A DNA stretch of 22,916 bases, taken from assembly GCA_000435615.1 (NCBI GenBank), contig FR881929.1, positions 1-22,916 of the forward strand, in the 5' to 3' direction. The stretch is from Firmicutes bacterium CAG:238 (GTDB lineage Bacteria > Bacillota > Clostridia > Peptostreptococcales > Anaerovoracaceae). The notes beneath the pieces are model-generated. The model ran no database searches, had not been told where the DNA came from, and was given only the letters and a program-made list of their open reading frames with translations. Shown here piece by piece: positions 1 to 8,044 of the stretch (position 1 is its first letter; the number at the start of each line of letters is the position of its first letter). The position numbers were made by a program, and so were the translations under genes.

Positions 1-605
1 TATTTGCAGAAGAATTCCTCCGTAAATTTCTTCACTATGGCCGCTGTAAGCCCCCAGATTATCCTGTCCTCATACCGATATATCGCGATGGATTTGTGAC
101 CGACTCTCCACTTGTAGTCACTGCGGATTCCAAACTGTTCATAAGGAAAATCTCTGACATCCTGAATCACATCGTACTCGTACAGGTACGGCTCGGTTTC
201 GGCAAAGAAGCGTACAGGCACTGTAAAGACTTCCGTCACCTCCCCTTCGTTTATCCGCATTTCCGACAGTTTTTCTTCAGGGACAAAGCCCGCAAGGGAG
301 TGCATGGCAATGGACGTAAGCTCATACTGCGTCGCATACTCTCCCAGCAGTTCTATCTGCGTAAGCCCGATTTCTTCCTTTGTTTCTCTGAGGACGCATT
401 CTTCCAGGCTTTCTCCCGGTTCGACTTTGCCTCCCGGAAAACAGATGTCGCCCGGCTGCTTGATTCCCGCAGCACGCTTTTCAAACACGAAATGAAGTCC
501 GTCTTCTTTTTCCGTCAGCAAAATGAGAACCGCAAATTCTCTCATGATTTCAAGTGTAATAGGGGTTCTGCCCCGGATTATATTCTTTATCTCATCAATT
601 TTCAT
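1..605 (-). CDS. Nudix hydrolase, CoA pyrophosphatase-like (3' end at window edge)
   Basis: Predicted Nudix hydrolase, cleaving a nucleoside diphosphate linked to another moiety; the coenzyme A / acyl-CoA pyrophosphatase subgroup fits best. The 201 codons visible contain a complete Nudix box at residues 59-81: G59, E65, R73-E74, E77-E78 and G80. It is preceded by the PGDICFPGGK stretch that resembles the CoA-pyrophosphatase signature. The start is an ATG at 605 with GGAGA six bases upstream. The frame is still open at base 3, and the last two bases read TA, so the stop may lie just past the edge. It follows the Walker-A gene in the same direction across a hairpin at 629-650, so it may be read through from the 1141-1169 promoter. 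The family is secure; the CoA substrate is inference. Confidence 0.85.
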   Translation of the reverse strand, partial: MKIDEIKNIIRGRTPITLEIMREFAVLILLTEKEDGLHFVFEKRAAGIKQPGDICFPGGKVEPGESLEECVLRETKEEIGLTQIELLGEYATQYELTSIAMHSLAGFVPEEKLSEMRINEGEVTEVFTVPVRFFAETEPYLYEYDVIQDVRDFPYEQFGIRSDYKWRVGHKSIAIYRYEDRIIWGLTAAIVKKFTEEFFCK

Positions 606-628
606 TGTTTGTCTCCAAATATACAATA

Positions 629-650
629 AGGCGATGGAAACCCATCGCCT
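629..650 (-). terminator. Hairpin between the P-loop gene and the Nudix gene
   Basis: A perfect 9-bp inverted repeat (629-637 against 642-650) with a 4-base loop lies between the stop of the P-loop gene (670) and the Nudix start (605). On the minus strand the stem is followed by TTATTGTAT, a poor U-tract. It could be a weak terminator or attenuator. Read-through into the Nudix gene is likely, because no separate promoter is obvious. Confidence 0.5.
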
Positions 651-669
651 GATATCTCTAAGCAAATTA

Positions 670-1092
670 TTAATTTAAGATTTCGCAGCCTTCGAAATTA
701 ACGCCGATCATCTCTTCTTTCTCAGCGCTGAGACTTACAACGAAGTTCATGCCGTAGTTTTTGGAAATATCTTTGAGTCTGTCAACGAATTCAGGCAGGT
801 CACCCAATGTGAAGTCAGCATGCTTAAGAATGCTGTCGATGAAAATCGTTTCAATATCGTGATCGGAACTGATGATTCCATACAGGAAACCTATGTATTC
901 GTCGCTGTTTGTTACATGTTCAAAATCTTCCATACAGATTACTCTGATTCTGTACTTAAGATCATACATCAATCTATGATTCTTATTGATAAAAATAATA
1001 CTTCCTTTGCTTGTTTCCACGGACTCGTTGGCAAGATCGATCATTTGTTTTGTCTTTCCGCTTCCTTTATGTCCCACTAATAATTTAACCAT
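670..1092 (-). CDS. Small conserved P-loop (Walker A) protein of unknown function
   Basis: A 140-residue protein with a textbook Walker A motif, GHKGSGKT, at residues 7-14. A Walker B-like hydrophobic strand ends in Asp86 (ETIFIDS, 81-87), and a later beta strand ends in a polar VVSLSAE segment near 118-124. This is about the minimum size for a RecA/KaiC-like P-loop core, with no added DNA-binding, membrane or protease domain. Similar short proteins occur in Clostridia, usually labelled hypothetical or ATP-binding. The ATG at 1092 has GGAGG about 8 bases upstream, and a near-consensus sigma-70 promoter lies just before it, so the gene is expressed independently of the aromatic operon. Nucleotide binding is well supported; the role is unknown. 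Confidence 0.85.
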   Translation of the reverse strand: MVKLLVGHKGSGKTKQMIDLANESVETSKGSIIFINKNHRLMYDLKYRIRVICMEDFEHVTNSDEYIGFLYGIISSDHDIETIFIDSILKHADFTLGDLPEFVDRLKDISKNYGMNFVVSLSAEKEEMIGVNFEGCEILN

Positions 1093-1140
1093 GATAACCG
1101 CCTCCTAAATCTTTTTGCTTATACTTTTGGTATTTCGTTT

Positions 1141-1169
1141 ATTATACACTACTTTTGGATGGCTTTCAA
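1141..1169 (-). promoter_or_regulatory. Sigma-70 promoter for the P-loop gene
   Basis: On the minus strand the -35 is TTGAAA (1164-1169) and the -10 is TATAAT (1141-1146), with an exact 17-bp spacer. Transcription would start near 1134, about 40 bases before the ATG at 1092. It lies in the 85-bp gap after the aminotransferase stop, marking a new transcription unit. Confidence 0.8.
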
Positions 1170-1177
1170 CCTTTATT

Positions 1178-2353
1178 TCATTCTGCCTGCCGTTTAAAAA
1201 TATCCATTTTTTCGATACGGTCAAAAGCTTCCTTAAGCTCCGAAACATCGATGGTACATGCAATTCGAAGGAAGCCCTCCCCGCATCTGCCGAATCCGTT
1301 TCCCGGAATCATAACAACATGTGCTTTCTCAAAGATTTCCCGAGCCGCTTCCACGGAAGAAAGTCCGGTATCCTTTATATTGATAAAAAGATAAAAGCTC
1401 CCCATCGGCGGATAAATTACATGCATGTTCGGGATTTGGTTGATTCTTTCCGCGGCGTAATAAACCCTTTCCCTGAAGGTCTCTATAAGCTGCGGCTGCA
1501 CTTCCTCTCTGCATCGGAGCGCCTTGAGTGCCGCCCGCTGTGAGATGGAAGGTGCCGAGTAAATCAGATTTTCGTTTATGTTTTTTATCGTATTTACAAT
1601 ATGCGGCGGGGCGATAACCATTCCAAGTCTCCATCCCGTCATTACAAAGTTCTTCGAAAAGCTGTTAATCGTGATGGTTCTTTCCTTCATTCCCTCGAGT
1701 GAAGAAAACGGAATAAATTTCTGTGCAAAGCTGTAGATGGTATATATTTCATCGCTGATAACGACCAGGTCATGTTTTTGCGCCACTTTTGCGATTTTGT
1801 TCATCGTATCCGGGCTCAGGCAGCTGCCGGTAGGATTGTTCGGCGAGTTGATGATGATTACCTTTGTTTTCGGTGTAATACAGCTCTCAAGACGATCAGG
1901 GTCAATCTGCCAGTGTTCTTCCTCAAAAGTATCCAGTTCGACAATCTTTCCTCGTGCAAGTTCAATCTGCGTCTTGTATATGGTAAAATACGGTGTCGGT
2001 ACGATAACCTCGTCACCGTCATCAAGAATTGCTTCCAGCGCAAGGTACATAGCAATGCAGCCTGAGGCCGTAACCATGATTTCCTCGTCGGACACCTGCA
2101 TGCCAAACTCCTCTTTATAATACTTCGCAATCTCCTCGCGAAGCTCCTTATATCCTCTGCAGTCGGTATACTTGGTGTATCCGGCCTTTGCATCCTCAAA
2201 TGCCTGCTCTATAATCGGCAGGGGGGTAATGATATCCGGGTCGCCGAGGCTCAGATTAATAACATCATCGTAATTTCCCGCAAGCCCGGCTGCCTGTCCC
2301 ATGACCGTTTCCGTATCAACGCAATAGCGTTTTGACAAAAATCTTTTTTCCAT
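1178..2353 (-). CDS. Class I/II PLP aminotransferase, probably aromatic amino acid aminotransferase
   Basis: A fold-type I aminotransferase of 391 residues, normal for aspartate/aromatic aminotransferases. The PLP lysine is Lys234 in SFSKNFVMTGWRLG, with Asn173 in NSPNNPTG, Asp201 and Tyr204 in SDEIY, Arg242, and the substrate-carboxylate arginine in FLRIAC near 362. It is the last gene of the aromatic operon, 12 bp after DAHP synthase, with AAGGTGA ahead of the ATG. The expected job is final transamination of phenylpyruvate and 4-hydroxyphenylpyruvate to phenylalanine and tyrosine, completing the PheA and TyrA routes. Motifs alone do not separate an aromatic from a broad aspartate or branched-chain enzyme; the operon position favours aromatic. 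Confidence 0.88.
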   Translation of the reverse strand: MEKRFLSKRYCVDTETVMGQAAGLAGNYDDVINLSLGDPDIITPLPIIEQAFEDAKAGYTKYTDCRGYKELREEIAKYYKEEFGMQVSDEEIMVTASGCIAMYLALEAILDDGDEVIVPTPYFTIYKTQIELARGKIVELDTFEEEHWQIDPDRLESCITPKTKVIIINSPNNPTGSCLSPDTMNKIAKVAQKHDLVVISDEIYTIYSFAQKFIPFSSLEGMKERTITINSFSKNFVMTGWRLGMVIAPPHIVNTIKNINENLIYSAPSISQRAALKALRCREEVQPQLIETFRERVYYAAERINQIPNMHVIYPPMGSFYLFINIKDTGLSSVEAAREIFEKAHVVMIPGNGFGRCGEGFLRIACTIDVSELKEAFDRIEKMDIFKRQAE

Positions 2354-2365
2354 ATCGTCACCTTC

Positions 2366-3394
2366 TTAAACCATTTCTGCCAGTTCGTAAATCAATCTTT
2401 CCGTCTTATCCCATCCCAGGCAAGGGTCCGTAATGGATTTTCCGTATACGGTTCCGTCCACCGGCTGGCATCCGTCTTCCAGATAGCTTTCCACCATTAC
2501 ACCTTTCACCATCTTGCCGATGTCCTCACTGAAGCGTTTTGAATGTAAAACTTCCTTACAGATTCTTATCTGCTCAAGATACTGTTTGCCTGAGTTTGCA
2601 TGGTTTGCGTCGATCATAATCGCCGGGTTCTTAAGGTCATGCTCCCGGTACATATCGCATACGATTCTCAAATCCTCGTAATGATAGTTCGGAATCGACT
2701 GTCCGCGCTTGTTCATATAGCCTCTGAGAATTGCGTGTGCATACGGATTGCCGTGGCTGGCAACTTCCCAGTTTCTGTAGATAAAAGTGTGTCCGCTCTG
2801 CGCCGCAATGAGAGAATTCATGAGGACCGAAAGGTCTCCTCCCGTCGGGTTTTTCATGCCGACTGCGATGTCCAGTCCGCTTGCCGTCAGGCGATGGAAC
2901 TGGTTTTCCACCGACCGTGCGCCGATAGCCACATAACACAAAATATCACTTAAGTATCTGTAATTTTCCGGATACAAAAGCTCGTCCGCGCAGAAGAAAT
3001 CCGTTTCCTTCATCGTCCGTATGTAAGTCTCACGGATCGTGATAATTCCCTTGAGCATGTCATCTCCGAGAAGCGGATCCGGCTGGTGGAGCATGCCCTT
3101 GTAGCCTTTGCCCGTCGTTCTCGGTTTACTCGTGTAAACTCTTGGAATTATACAGATTTTGTCCTTCACCTTGTCCTGTACTTTTCGCAGTCTCAGGAGG
3201 TAGTCCAGCACGGCTTCCTCGTTGTCTGCCGAACATGGCCCGATTACCATCAAAAGCCTGTCGTCACTGCCGTCCAGAATTGCCTTAATCTCCTTGTCGC
3301 AGGCCTCTCTTTTTGCTTTGTATTCTTCACTGATCGGAAACATCTCCTTGATGTCCTTCGGAATCGGAAGTTTCCGCTTGAAATCCATATTCAT
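2366..3394 (-). CDS. aroF: 3-deoxy-7-phosphoheptulonate (DAHP) synthase, type I AroFGH
   Basis: Condenses phosphoenolpyruvate with erythrose 4-phosphate to DAHP, the committed first step of aromatic biosynthesis. The 342 residues match the type I AroFGH length. The metal ligands are in place: Cys54 in IGPCSA, His265 in DANHANSGK, Glu302 in ESYLEDG and Asp323 in SITDPCLGW. The PEP-binding segment KPRTTGKGYKG is at 90-100. The E. coli KNGTDG loop is KNPTGGDL here (181-188), a sequence clade I associate with Clostridia. The ATG at 3394 has AGGGGG 8 bases upstream. It lies 21 bp after tyrA and 12 bp before the aminotransferase. In this class the N-terminal region commonly mediates tyrosine or phenylalanine inhibition; the effector cannot be read from sequence, so the aroF symbol is generic. 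Confidence 0.94.
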   Translation of the reverse strand: MNMDFKRKLPIPKDIKEMFPISEEYKAKREACDKEIKAILDGSDDRLLMVIGPCSADNEEAVLDYLLRLRKVQDKVKDKICIIPRVYTSKPRTTGKGYKGMLHQPDPLLGDDMLKGIITIRETYIRTMKETDFFCADELLYPENYRYLSDILCYVAIGARSVENQFHRLTASGLDIAVGMKNPTGGDLSVLMNSLIAAQSGHTFIYRNWEVASHGNPYAHAILRGYMNKRGQSIPNYHYEDLRIVCDMYREHDLKNPAIMIDANHANSGKQYLEQIRICKEVLHSKRFSEDIGKMVKGVMVESYLEDGCQPVDGTVYGKSITDPCLGWDKTERLIYELAEMV

Positions 3395-3415
3395 TTTGCA
3401 TTCCCCCTTGTGTGT

Positions 3416-4285
3416 TTATTTTTCCGGTTTTTCCTTGTCAAACAGCTTTCTGCGTGCCGTCGAACGCCTCATCATGTCCTTAATTCCTTCTTTGTCCGCT
3501 TCCATCAGCATTCGCTCCAGCTTGGAAATTTCCATTGTAAAGAGCTTGAGCTGATGCAGCAGCGCGTCTTTGTTCAGCAAAAACAGTTCGCTCCAAAGCG
3601 TTTCGTCAATGCGTGCGATTCGCGTCAGGTCACGGAACGAGTCCCCCGTGTAATCCTCAACTTTTTCCATGTGATTGCAGGTCATCAGCGACATTGCGAT
3701 GCCGTGCGTAAGCTGGGAAACGAATCCGATCATCTCATCGTGATCATATGGGGAAAGCTCGGAAATTCTTGCAAATCCAAGAATTTCACCGATCTGCCTG
3801 CAGACATCCTTTCCCTCTTCCGTATTTTTTTCGGTCGGCACGACGATGTAGTTTGCCTCATAGAAAATCTTCTCGTTGCTGTTTTGAATCCCGAGTTTTT
3901 CGCAGCCTGCCATCGGATGTGCCGCAATGTATTCGCAGTCCTCACGCAGCATCTTTTGGATGTCGTCAACGATGCAGCCCTTTACACCGGTTACATCTGT
4001 GATGAAAACGCCCGGTTTGAAATATTTCTGGTTTTCTGCAATCCATTCTTTGAAAATATGCGGATAAAGTGCGAAAATCACCAAATCCGCTTTCCCGATC
4101 ATTTCCGGATCGGGTGTCGTGGCTCCTTCCGCTATGATGTAATTGTCAAGGGCATATTGAATGGTATCGGGATTGCTGTCAATCGCACAAAGGTCAAAAC
4201 CATTTTTGGCAAAACCTTTTGCGTAACTTCCTCCGATAAGTCCAAGCCCTACGATTAAAATGTTTGTACTGTGATCAATTCTCAA
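3416..4285 (-). CDS. tyrA: Prephenate dehydrogenase
   Basis: Oxidative decarboxylation of prephenate to 4-hydroxyphenylpyruvate, the tyrosine branch. The N-terminal Rossmann fold has GLGLIGGS (13-20) and an acidic residue after beta2 (Asp36), suggesting NAD. AAHPMAG (121-127) carries His123, and SQLTHG lies further on in the helical dimerisation domain. At 289 residues there is no C-terminal ACT domain, so the tyrosine-sensing extension of some TyrA proteins is absent. The start is TTG at 4285. No in-frame ATG precedes the Rossmann motif, an in-frame TAG lies three codons upstream, and GAGG sits 9 bases ahead. The gene therefore overlaps the end of aroA by 11 bp, implying translational coupling. 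Confidence 0.92.
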   Translation of the reverse strand: MRIDHSTNILIVGLGLIGGSYAKGFAKNGFDLCAIDSNPDTIQYALDNYIIAEGATTPDPEMIGKADLVIFALYPHIFKEWIAENQKYFKPGVFITDVTGVKGCIVDDIQKMLREDCEYIAAHPMAGCEKLGIQNSNEKIFYEANYIVVPTEKNTEEGKDVCRQIGEILGFARISELSPYDHDEMIGFVSQLTHGIAMSLMTCNHMEKVEDYTGDSFRDLTRIARIDETLWSELFLLNKDALLHQLKLFTMEISKLERMLMEADKEGIKDMMRRSTARRKLFDKEKPEK

Positions 4286-5489
4286 CTCTCTCTACCTCAA
4301 TTCCCAGAGAAGCAAGTTTTTGAAAGAAGTCCGGAAAGCTCTTGGCAACCGCTTCCGCACCGTCGATTATGCCCCCGGTCTGTGTCAGAAGGACCGCCTC
4401 GGACATCACGATTCTGTGATCGTTGTGTCCGTCGAGGCATTCTTTAGGTTTTCGCAGCCCCTGTCCGCTGATAAAAACTTCCTTTTCGAGAACTTCCGCA
4501 GTCACACCGAATTTTTGAAGTTCCTCCGCCATCGCTTCTCCTCTGTTGCTTTCTTTTATCTTTAACCGGCTTGTTCCGGTAAATTTACCGCCGTGCTTCG
4601 CCGCTGCCGCCGCAAAGAGCACCGGTCCCAGATCCGGGCAGTCGGAAAGATCAATCTCCGCACCCGGTCTTTTCAGCTTTTCGAACAGTTCTTCATATAT
4701 GCGGTCGCCCTGAAGACTGTCCTCACGCAGATTTTCGATTTTTACCTGTCCGCCGAGCAGATTTAGTGCCGCAAAAAATGACGCATTTGAATAGTCTCCT
4801 TCCACGAAGACCTCACCTGCCCGATAATGCTGATTTCCTTTTATATATAAAACATTTTCTTCCTGCCATCCCGCTTCGATTCCGAACAGCTTCAGTGCCG
4901 AAAGCGTCATGTCTATGTAAGAGCGGCTTTCCACCGGAGGACGGAGCACAATGCGGCTGTCGCCGTCAAGAAGCGGAAGTGCAAACAAAAGCCCCGTTAC
5001 AAACTGGCTGGAGACATTGCCGTCCAGTTCAAAATCTCCGCTTCGGAGATTTCCGCAGATTTTGATTTCCCGCTCCGTTTTGCGAAAACCGATTCCTCGC
5101 TGCAGAAAAAGATCTTCGTATACGCTGAGCGGCCGCTCCATCAGCCTCCTGCTTCCTGCAAGCACTGTTTCCATTCCCGTCATAAGCGCAATCGGGATGA
5201 AAAAGCGAAGCGTGCTGCCGCTTTCTCTGCAGTTCAGCTGCTTCGGTGCTGCAGCCTTGCGAATGTCGATTCCCGATACTCTGACGGTCTCTCCGTCTTT
5301 TTCACATTGCACGCCAAGAGCTCTGAGACAGTCCATCGTAGCCAGCATGTCCTCTGAGTCGGAAATGCCGTGCACGACGCATTCTCCATCGGAAAGTCCG
5401 GCGCAGATCAGCAGACGGTGTGCCATGCTCTTTGACGGAGGTGCACAAACCGTGCCTCGGGCGATTCCTTTCTCGATTTTTATCTTCAT
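4275..5489 (-). CDS. aroA: 3-phosphoshikimate 1-carboxyvinyltransferase (EPSP synthase)
   Basis: Transfers the enolpyruvyl group of PEP to shikimate 3-phosphate. The 404 residues form the expected two-domain enolpyruvyltransferase. Conserved positions can be matched: Lys20, Ser21 and Arg25 (PPSKSMAHR), Gly91 and Arg95 in RESGSTLRF (the loop holding E. coli Gly96 and Arg100), Gln162 in SSQF, Asp286 in CPDLGP, Glu313 in IKESNR, Asp357-Arg359 in NDHR, and Lys383 in AKSFPD. The glyphosate-loop sequence SGSTLR differs from the E. coli NAGTAMR form, but the glycine is kept. Glyphosate sensitivity cannot be called from this. The ATG overlaps the aroQ stop as ATGA (5486-5489), with GGGAGG five bases before the ATG. 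Confidence 0.96.
   Translation of the reverse strand: MKIKIEKGIARGTVCAPPSKSMAHRLLICAGLSDGECVVHGISDSEDMLATMDCLRALGVQCEKDGETVRVSGIDIRKAAAPKQLNCRESGSTLRFFIPIALMTGMETVLAGSRRLMERPLSVYEDLFLQRGIGFRKTEREIKICGNLRSGDFELDGNVSSQFVTGLLFALPLLDGDSRIVLRPPVESRSYIDMTLSALKLFGIEAGWQEENVLYIKGNQHYRAGEVFVEGDYSNASFFAALNLLGGQVKIENLREDSLQGDRIYEELFEKLKRPGAEIDLSDCPDLGPVLFAAAAAKHGGKFTGTSRLKIKESNRGEAMAEELQKFGVTAEVLEKEVFISGQGLRKPKECLDGHNDHRIVMSEAVLLTQTGGIIDGAEAVAKSFPDFFQKLASLGIEVERVEN
4283..4298 (-). promoter_or_regulatory. Ribosome binding site and TTG start of tyrA
   Basis: On the minus strand GAGG (4295-4298) is 9 bases from the TTG at 4283-4285. An in-frame TAG at 4292-4294 excludes any longer start, and the next methionine is far inside the protein. 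This fixes a non-ATG start inside the last codons of aroA. Confidence 0.8.
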
Positions 5490-5935
5490 TTCATCCTCCC
5501 GAGCAGTTCATGCAGATAATCCAATGCTTCAAGGTACCCATCGGTTCCGTGTCCCATGACGGTAAAGCAGCATGCCTTGCGGATATAGCTTACCTGTCTA
5601 AACTCTTCGCGTTTTGCGACATCCGAAATATGAACCTCTGCCGTCGGTATCCGCACCGCATTCACCGCATCAAGGAGTGCTACGCTTGTATGCGTATACG
5701 CCCCCGGATTGATAACGATTCCGTCCGCCTTCTCCCAATATGCCTGTTGGATTCGATCAACCAGCGCGCCTTCGTGGTTCGACTGGAAAAACTCACATTC
5801 CAGATCTCCAAAATTCGCACGGCAATAGTCCGTTATCTTGGCAAGCAGCATGTCATAAGTCTCGTTTCCGTACTTGTCCGGCTCCCGAATCCCGAGCATA
5901 TTCAGATTCGGGCCGTTAATTACAATTATCTTCAT
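5486..5935 (-). CDS. aroQ: Type II 3-dehydroquinate dehydratase
   Basis: Dehydrates 3-dehydroquinate to 3-dehydroshikimate. The 149 residues are the standard size of the dodecameric type II enzyme. GPNLNMLGIREP (8-19) is followed by catalytic Tyr22. QSNHEG (51-56) and INPGAYTHTS (75-84) follow, then EVHIS with catalytic His102 and REEFR with Arg113. Nothing of the type I (AroD) fold is present. The ATG at 5935 has GAGG 7 bases upstream and follows the aroC stop by only 4 bp; the 3' end overlaps the aroA start by 4 bp. Confidence 0.97.
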   Translation of the reverse strand: MKIIVINGPNLNMLGIREPDKYGNETYDMLLAKITDYCRANFGDLECEFFQSNHEGALVDRIQQAYWEKADGIVINPGAYTHTSVALLDAVNAVRIPTAEVHISDVAKREEFRQVSYIRKACCFTVMGHGTDGYLEALDYLHELLGRMK

Positions 5936-5939
5936 ATTC

Positions 5940-7034
5940 CTACCTCAAAAAATCCGTTCCGAAGCGTACTGCAAGAAGGTCGCAGATCGTCAATGCTGTC
6001 ACTGCATCCACAACTGCTCTTGCCCTGTGAACAATCGCCGGATCGTGTCTTCCCCGCAATTCCAGTTCGGTGTTTTCCTTCGTGAAAAGATCCACGGTTT
6101 CCTGTTTTTTGAAAATGGAGGGAGTCGGTTTTACGACAGTCCGGAAAAGAATCGGCATCCCGTTCGTGATTCCTCCGTTGATTCCGCCGTTGTTGTTTGT
6201 TTCTGTCACAACCTTGCCGTTTTTATATCTGAACGCATCATTTGCCTCGGATCCTCTCATCTTTACAAAATCAAATCCCATGCCGAATTCAATTCCTTTA
6301 ACGGCGGGAATCGAAAAAACAGCATGCGCGAGCATTCCTTCCACGGTGTCAAACCAAGGCTCTCCGATGCCTTCCGGAAGTCCGATAACCGCAGTTTCCA
6401 AGATTCCGCCCACGCTGTCGCCATCTGCCGCGGCGCGTTCGATTTCAAGCCGCATGACTTCCGCAGATTTTTCATCCAGCACCGGAAAACGCACTCCGGC
6501 AAGCTTCTTAATATCGTCAATCGCTGCTTTCCCGTCAAAATGCCTGTCACAGACACCGTGACAGTTCAAAATATGAGTGCCGATGTATATGCCCTTATCT
6601 TCAAGGGCTTTTGCGGTCAAGGCCCCGGCAGCAACCAGTGCCGCAGTGATTCTTCCCGAAAAATGCCCGCCTCCGCGATAATCTTCGTATCCGCCATACT
6701 TGCAATGCCCGGTGTAGTCAGCATGCGACGGCCTCGGAAGATGCATCCTGCTGCCGTAGTCTTCACTTTTGGTATTTTGGTTTTCAATAAGGAGAGTAAG
6801 TGGCGTCCCCGTCGAATGGCCTTGAAACACCCCACTGATAAATTTAACTTCATCCTCTTCCTGCCGCGCCGTAGATATTTTTCCGTAGGCTTTCCTGAGA
6901 TTCATTTTTTCACGGATATATTCCTCATCAATGGGAATCCCCGGTGAAAGCCCGTCTATGACAGCACCCACAGCCTTGCCGTGGCTTTCGCCGAAAAGCG
7001 TCACAGTAACGGCATTTCCGAATGTGTTCTTCAT
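5940..7034 (-). CDS. aroC: Chorismate synthase
   Basis: Converts EPSP to chorismate by anti-1,4 elimination using reduced FMN. The 364 residues match the bacterial length. Signatures are FGESHG with His18, RPSHADYTG with His104, the GYEDYRGGGHFSGR segment near 115-128, GGITNGMP, and GRHDPAIVHRA near the C-terminus. The usual RGGGRSSAR and RHDPCVVPRA versions are replaced by GGHFSGR and RHDPAIVHRA, which I take as a lineage variant, not decay. No flavin reductase domain is fused, so it is probably the monofunctional type needing an outside FMN reductant. GGAGG is 7 bases from the ATG, which overlaps the aroB stop as ATGA (7031-7034). Confidence 0.96.
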   Translation of the reverse strand: MKNTFGNAVTVTLFGESHGKAVGAVIDGLSPGIPIDEEYIREKMNLRKAYGKISTARQEEDEVKFISGVFQGHSTGTPLTLLIENQNTKSEDYGSRMHLPRPSHADYTGHCKYGGYEDYRGGGHFSGRITAALVAAGALTAKALEDKGIYIGTHILNCHGVCDRHFDGKAAIDDIKKLAGVRFPVLDEKSAEVMRLEIERAAADGDSVGGILETAVIGLPEGIGEPWFDTVEGMLAHAVFSIPAVKGIEFGMGFDFVKMRGSEANDAFRYKNGKVVTETNNNGGINGGITNGMPILFRTVVKPTPSIFKKQETVDLFTKENTELELRGRHDPAIVHRARAVVDAVTALTICDLLAVRFGTDFLR

Positions 7035-8044
7035 ATAAATACCTCCTTATAGAGTTTTTCCAGTTCTTCTTTCGTGCATTTTGCAAACCGGAAGCTGCCC
7101 GGCACATCGACTTGCACGGTAGAAACGGAGTCTCCTTCCGCCTTTTTGTCGTGCATCGCGGCTGCAATCACCCTGTCCGCACCCGCACTGCAAGATACCG
7201 GAAGGTTCGCTTTTCGGAGCATATCAATCAGTCTTTCCCGCATCGGTTCACTGCACATAGGAAGCATTCCGAGTGCTACTGCTTCCCCGTGGAAAAAATC
7301 CGTGCAGCTTTCGATTCCGTGTCCCAAGGTATGCCCGAAATTCAGCGCCTTGCGGAGTCCCGCTTCCTTTTCGTCCTTTTCGACCACATCAATCTTTATT
7401 CGCAGTGCTGCTTCAATAACAGATTCCAGATTTTCTGTACCGATTCCCTCAGCCTCGATTTTCTCAAAGAGTGAGGCATCGGAAGTCGCTGCCATCTTAA
7501 TGATTTCCGCTGCCCCGCATGCAAACTGTCTTTTGTCCAAAGTTTCAAGAAGCTGCGGATCCATCAGCACACCTTTCGGCTGGTGAAAGGCTCCGACGAT
7601 ATTTTTGATTCCTTTAAAGTCAATTGCCGTCTTTCCGCCCACTGAAGAATCCACCTGCGAAAGCAATGTCGTCGGTATATTATAAAAGTCGATTCCCCTC
7701 ATGTAGCAGGCTGCGGCAAAACCCGCGAGATCTCCCACAACTCCTCCGCCGACCGCCGCTACGCAGTCTTTTCGCGTAAAACCTTCAATGAGCATATGGC
7801 TCAGTATATCCTGCAGAATATCGAAATTCTTCGATGCTTCCCCTTGTGGGATTAAGTGTATACAGCCGCTGCAGCACTGCACCAAAAGCTCGTTCGCATA
7901 CTGCGGCGGAACGCCGTCATCCGTCACAATCATCACCTTGCGGCCTTCGTTTTTCAATCCGAACGCTTCCACGGCGCATTTCAGCGCACCGCGCTCAAGC
8001 GTTATATCATAGCTGTCCTGTCCAAGATTTACAGGTAATATCAT
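7031..8044 (-). CDS. aroB: 3-dehydroquinate synthase
   Basis: Cyclises DAHP to 3-dehydroquinate using NAD and a divalent metal. It has 337 residues. The NAD/glycine-rich segment AVGGGVVGDLAGF (97-109) is followed by IPTTLLSQVDSSVGGKTAID (123-142). Metal ligands are Glu180 in GAAEIIK, His238 in NFGHTLGH and His252 in FHGEAVALGM. It belongs to the sugar-phosphate cyclase superfamily; the operon and the canonical substrate segment make true AroB far more likely than a DOI or valiolone synthase. The ATG at 8044 directly abuts the pheA stop codon, and GGAGG lies 8 bases upstream inside the pheA coding end. Confidence 0.95.
   Translation of the reverse strand: MILPVNLGQDSYDITLERGALKCAVEAFGLKNEGRKVMIVTDDGVPPQYANELLVQCCSGCIHLIPQGEASKNFDILQDILSHMLIEGFTRKDCVAAVGGGVVGDLAGFAAACYMRGIDFYNIPTTLLSQVDSSVGGKTAIDFKGIKNIVGAFHQPKGVLMDPQLLETLDKRQFACGAAEIIKMAATSDASLFEKIEAEGIGTENLESVIEAALRIKIDVVEKDEKEAGLRKALNFGHTLGHGIESCTDFFHGEAVALGMLPMCSEPMRERLIDMLRKANLPVSCSAGADRVIAAAMHDKKAEGDSVSTVQVDVPGSFRFAKCTKEELEKLYKEVFI

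Noticed and set aside
96..629. Plus-strand frame of 177 codons at the left edge
   Set aside because: The opposite strand carries an intact Nudix box with a good start site, so this frame is a shadow.
3086..4258. 390-codon plus-strand open frame opposite tyrA and DAHP synthase
   Set aside because: It is antisense to two genes with complete catalytic motifs. The product is rich in Phe/His/Cys/Arg with no recognisable domain and no good ribosome binding site.
5874..6947. 357-codon plus-strand open frame opposite aroC
   Set aside because: Mirror of the strongly supported chorismate synthase frame; composition is atypical and no motif is seen.
7031..8044. AroB as a secondary-metabolite sugar-phosphate cyclase
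   Set aside because: Embedded in a full aromatic operon with ATGA coupling to aroC and canonical DHQ synthase motifs.
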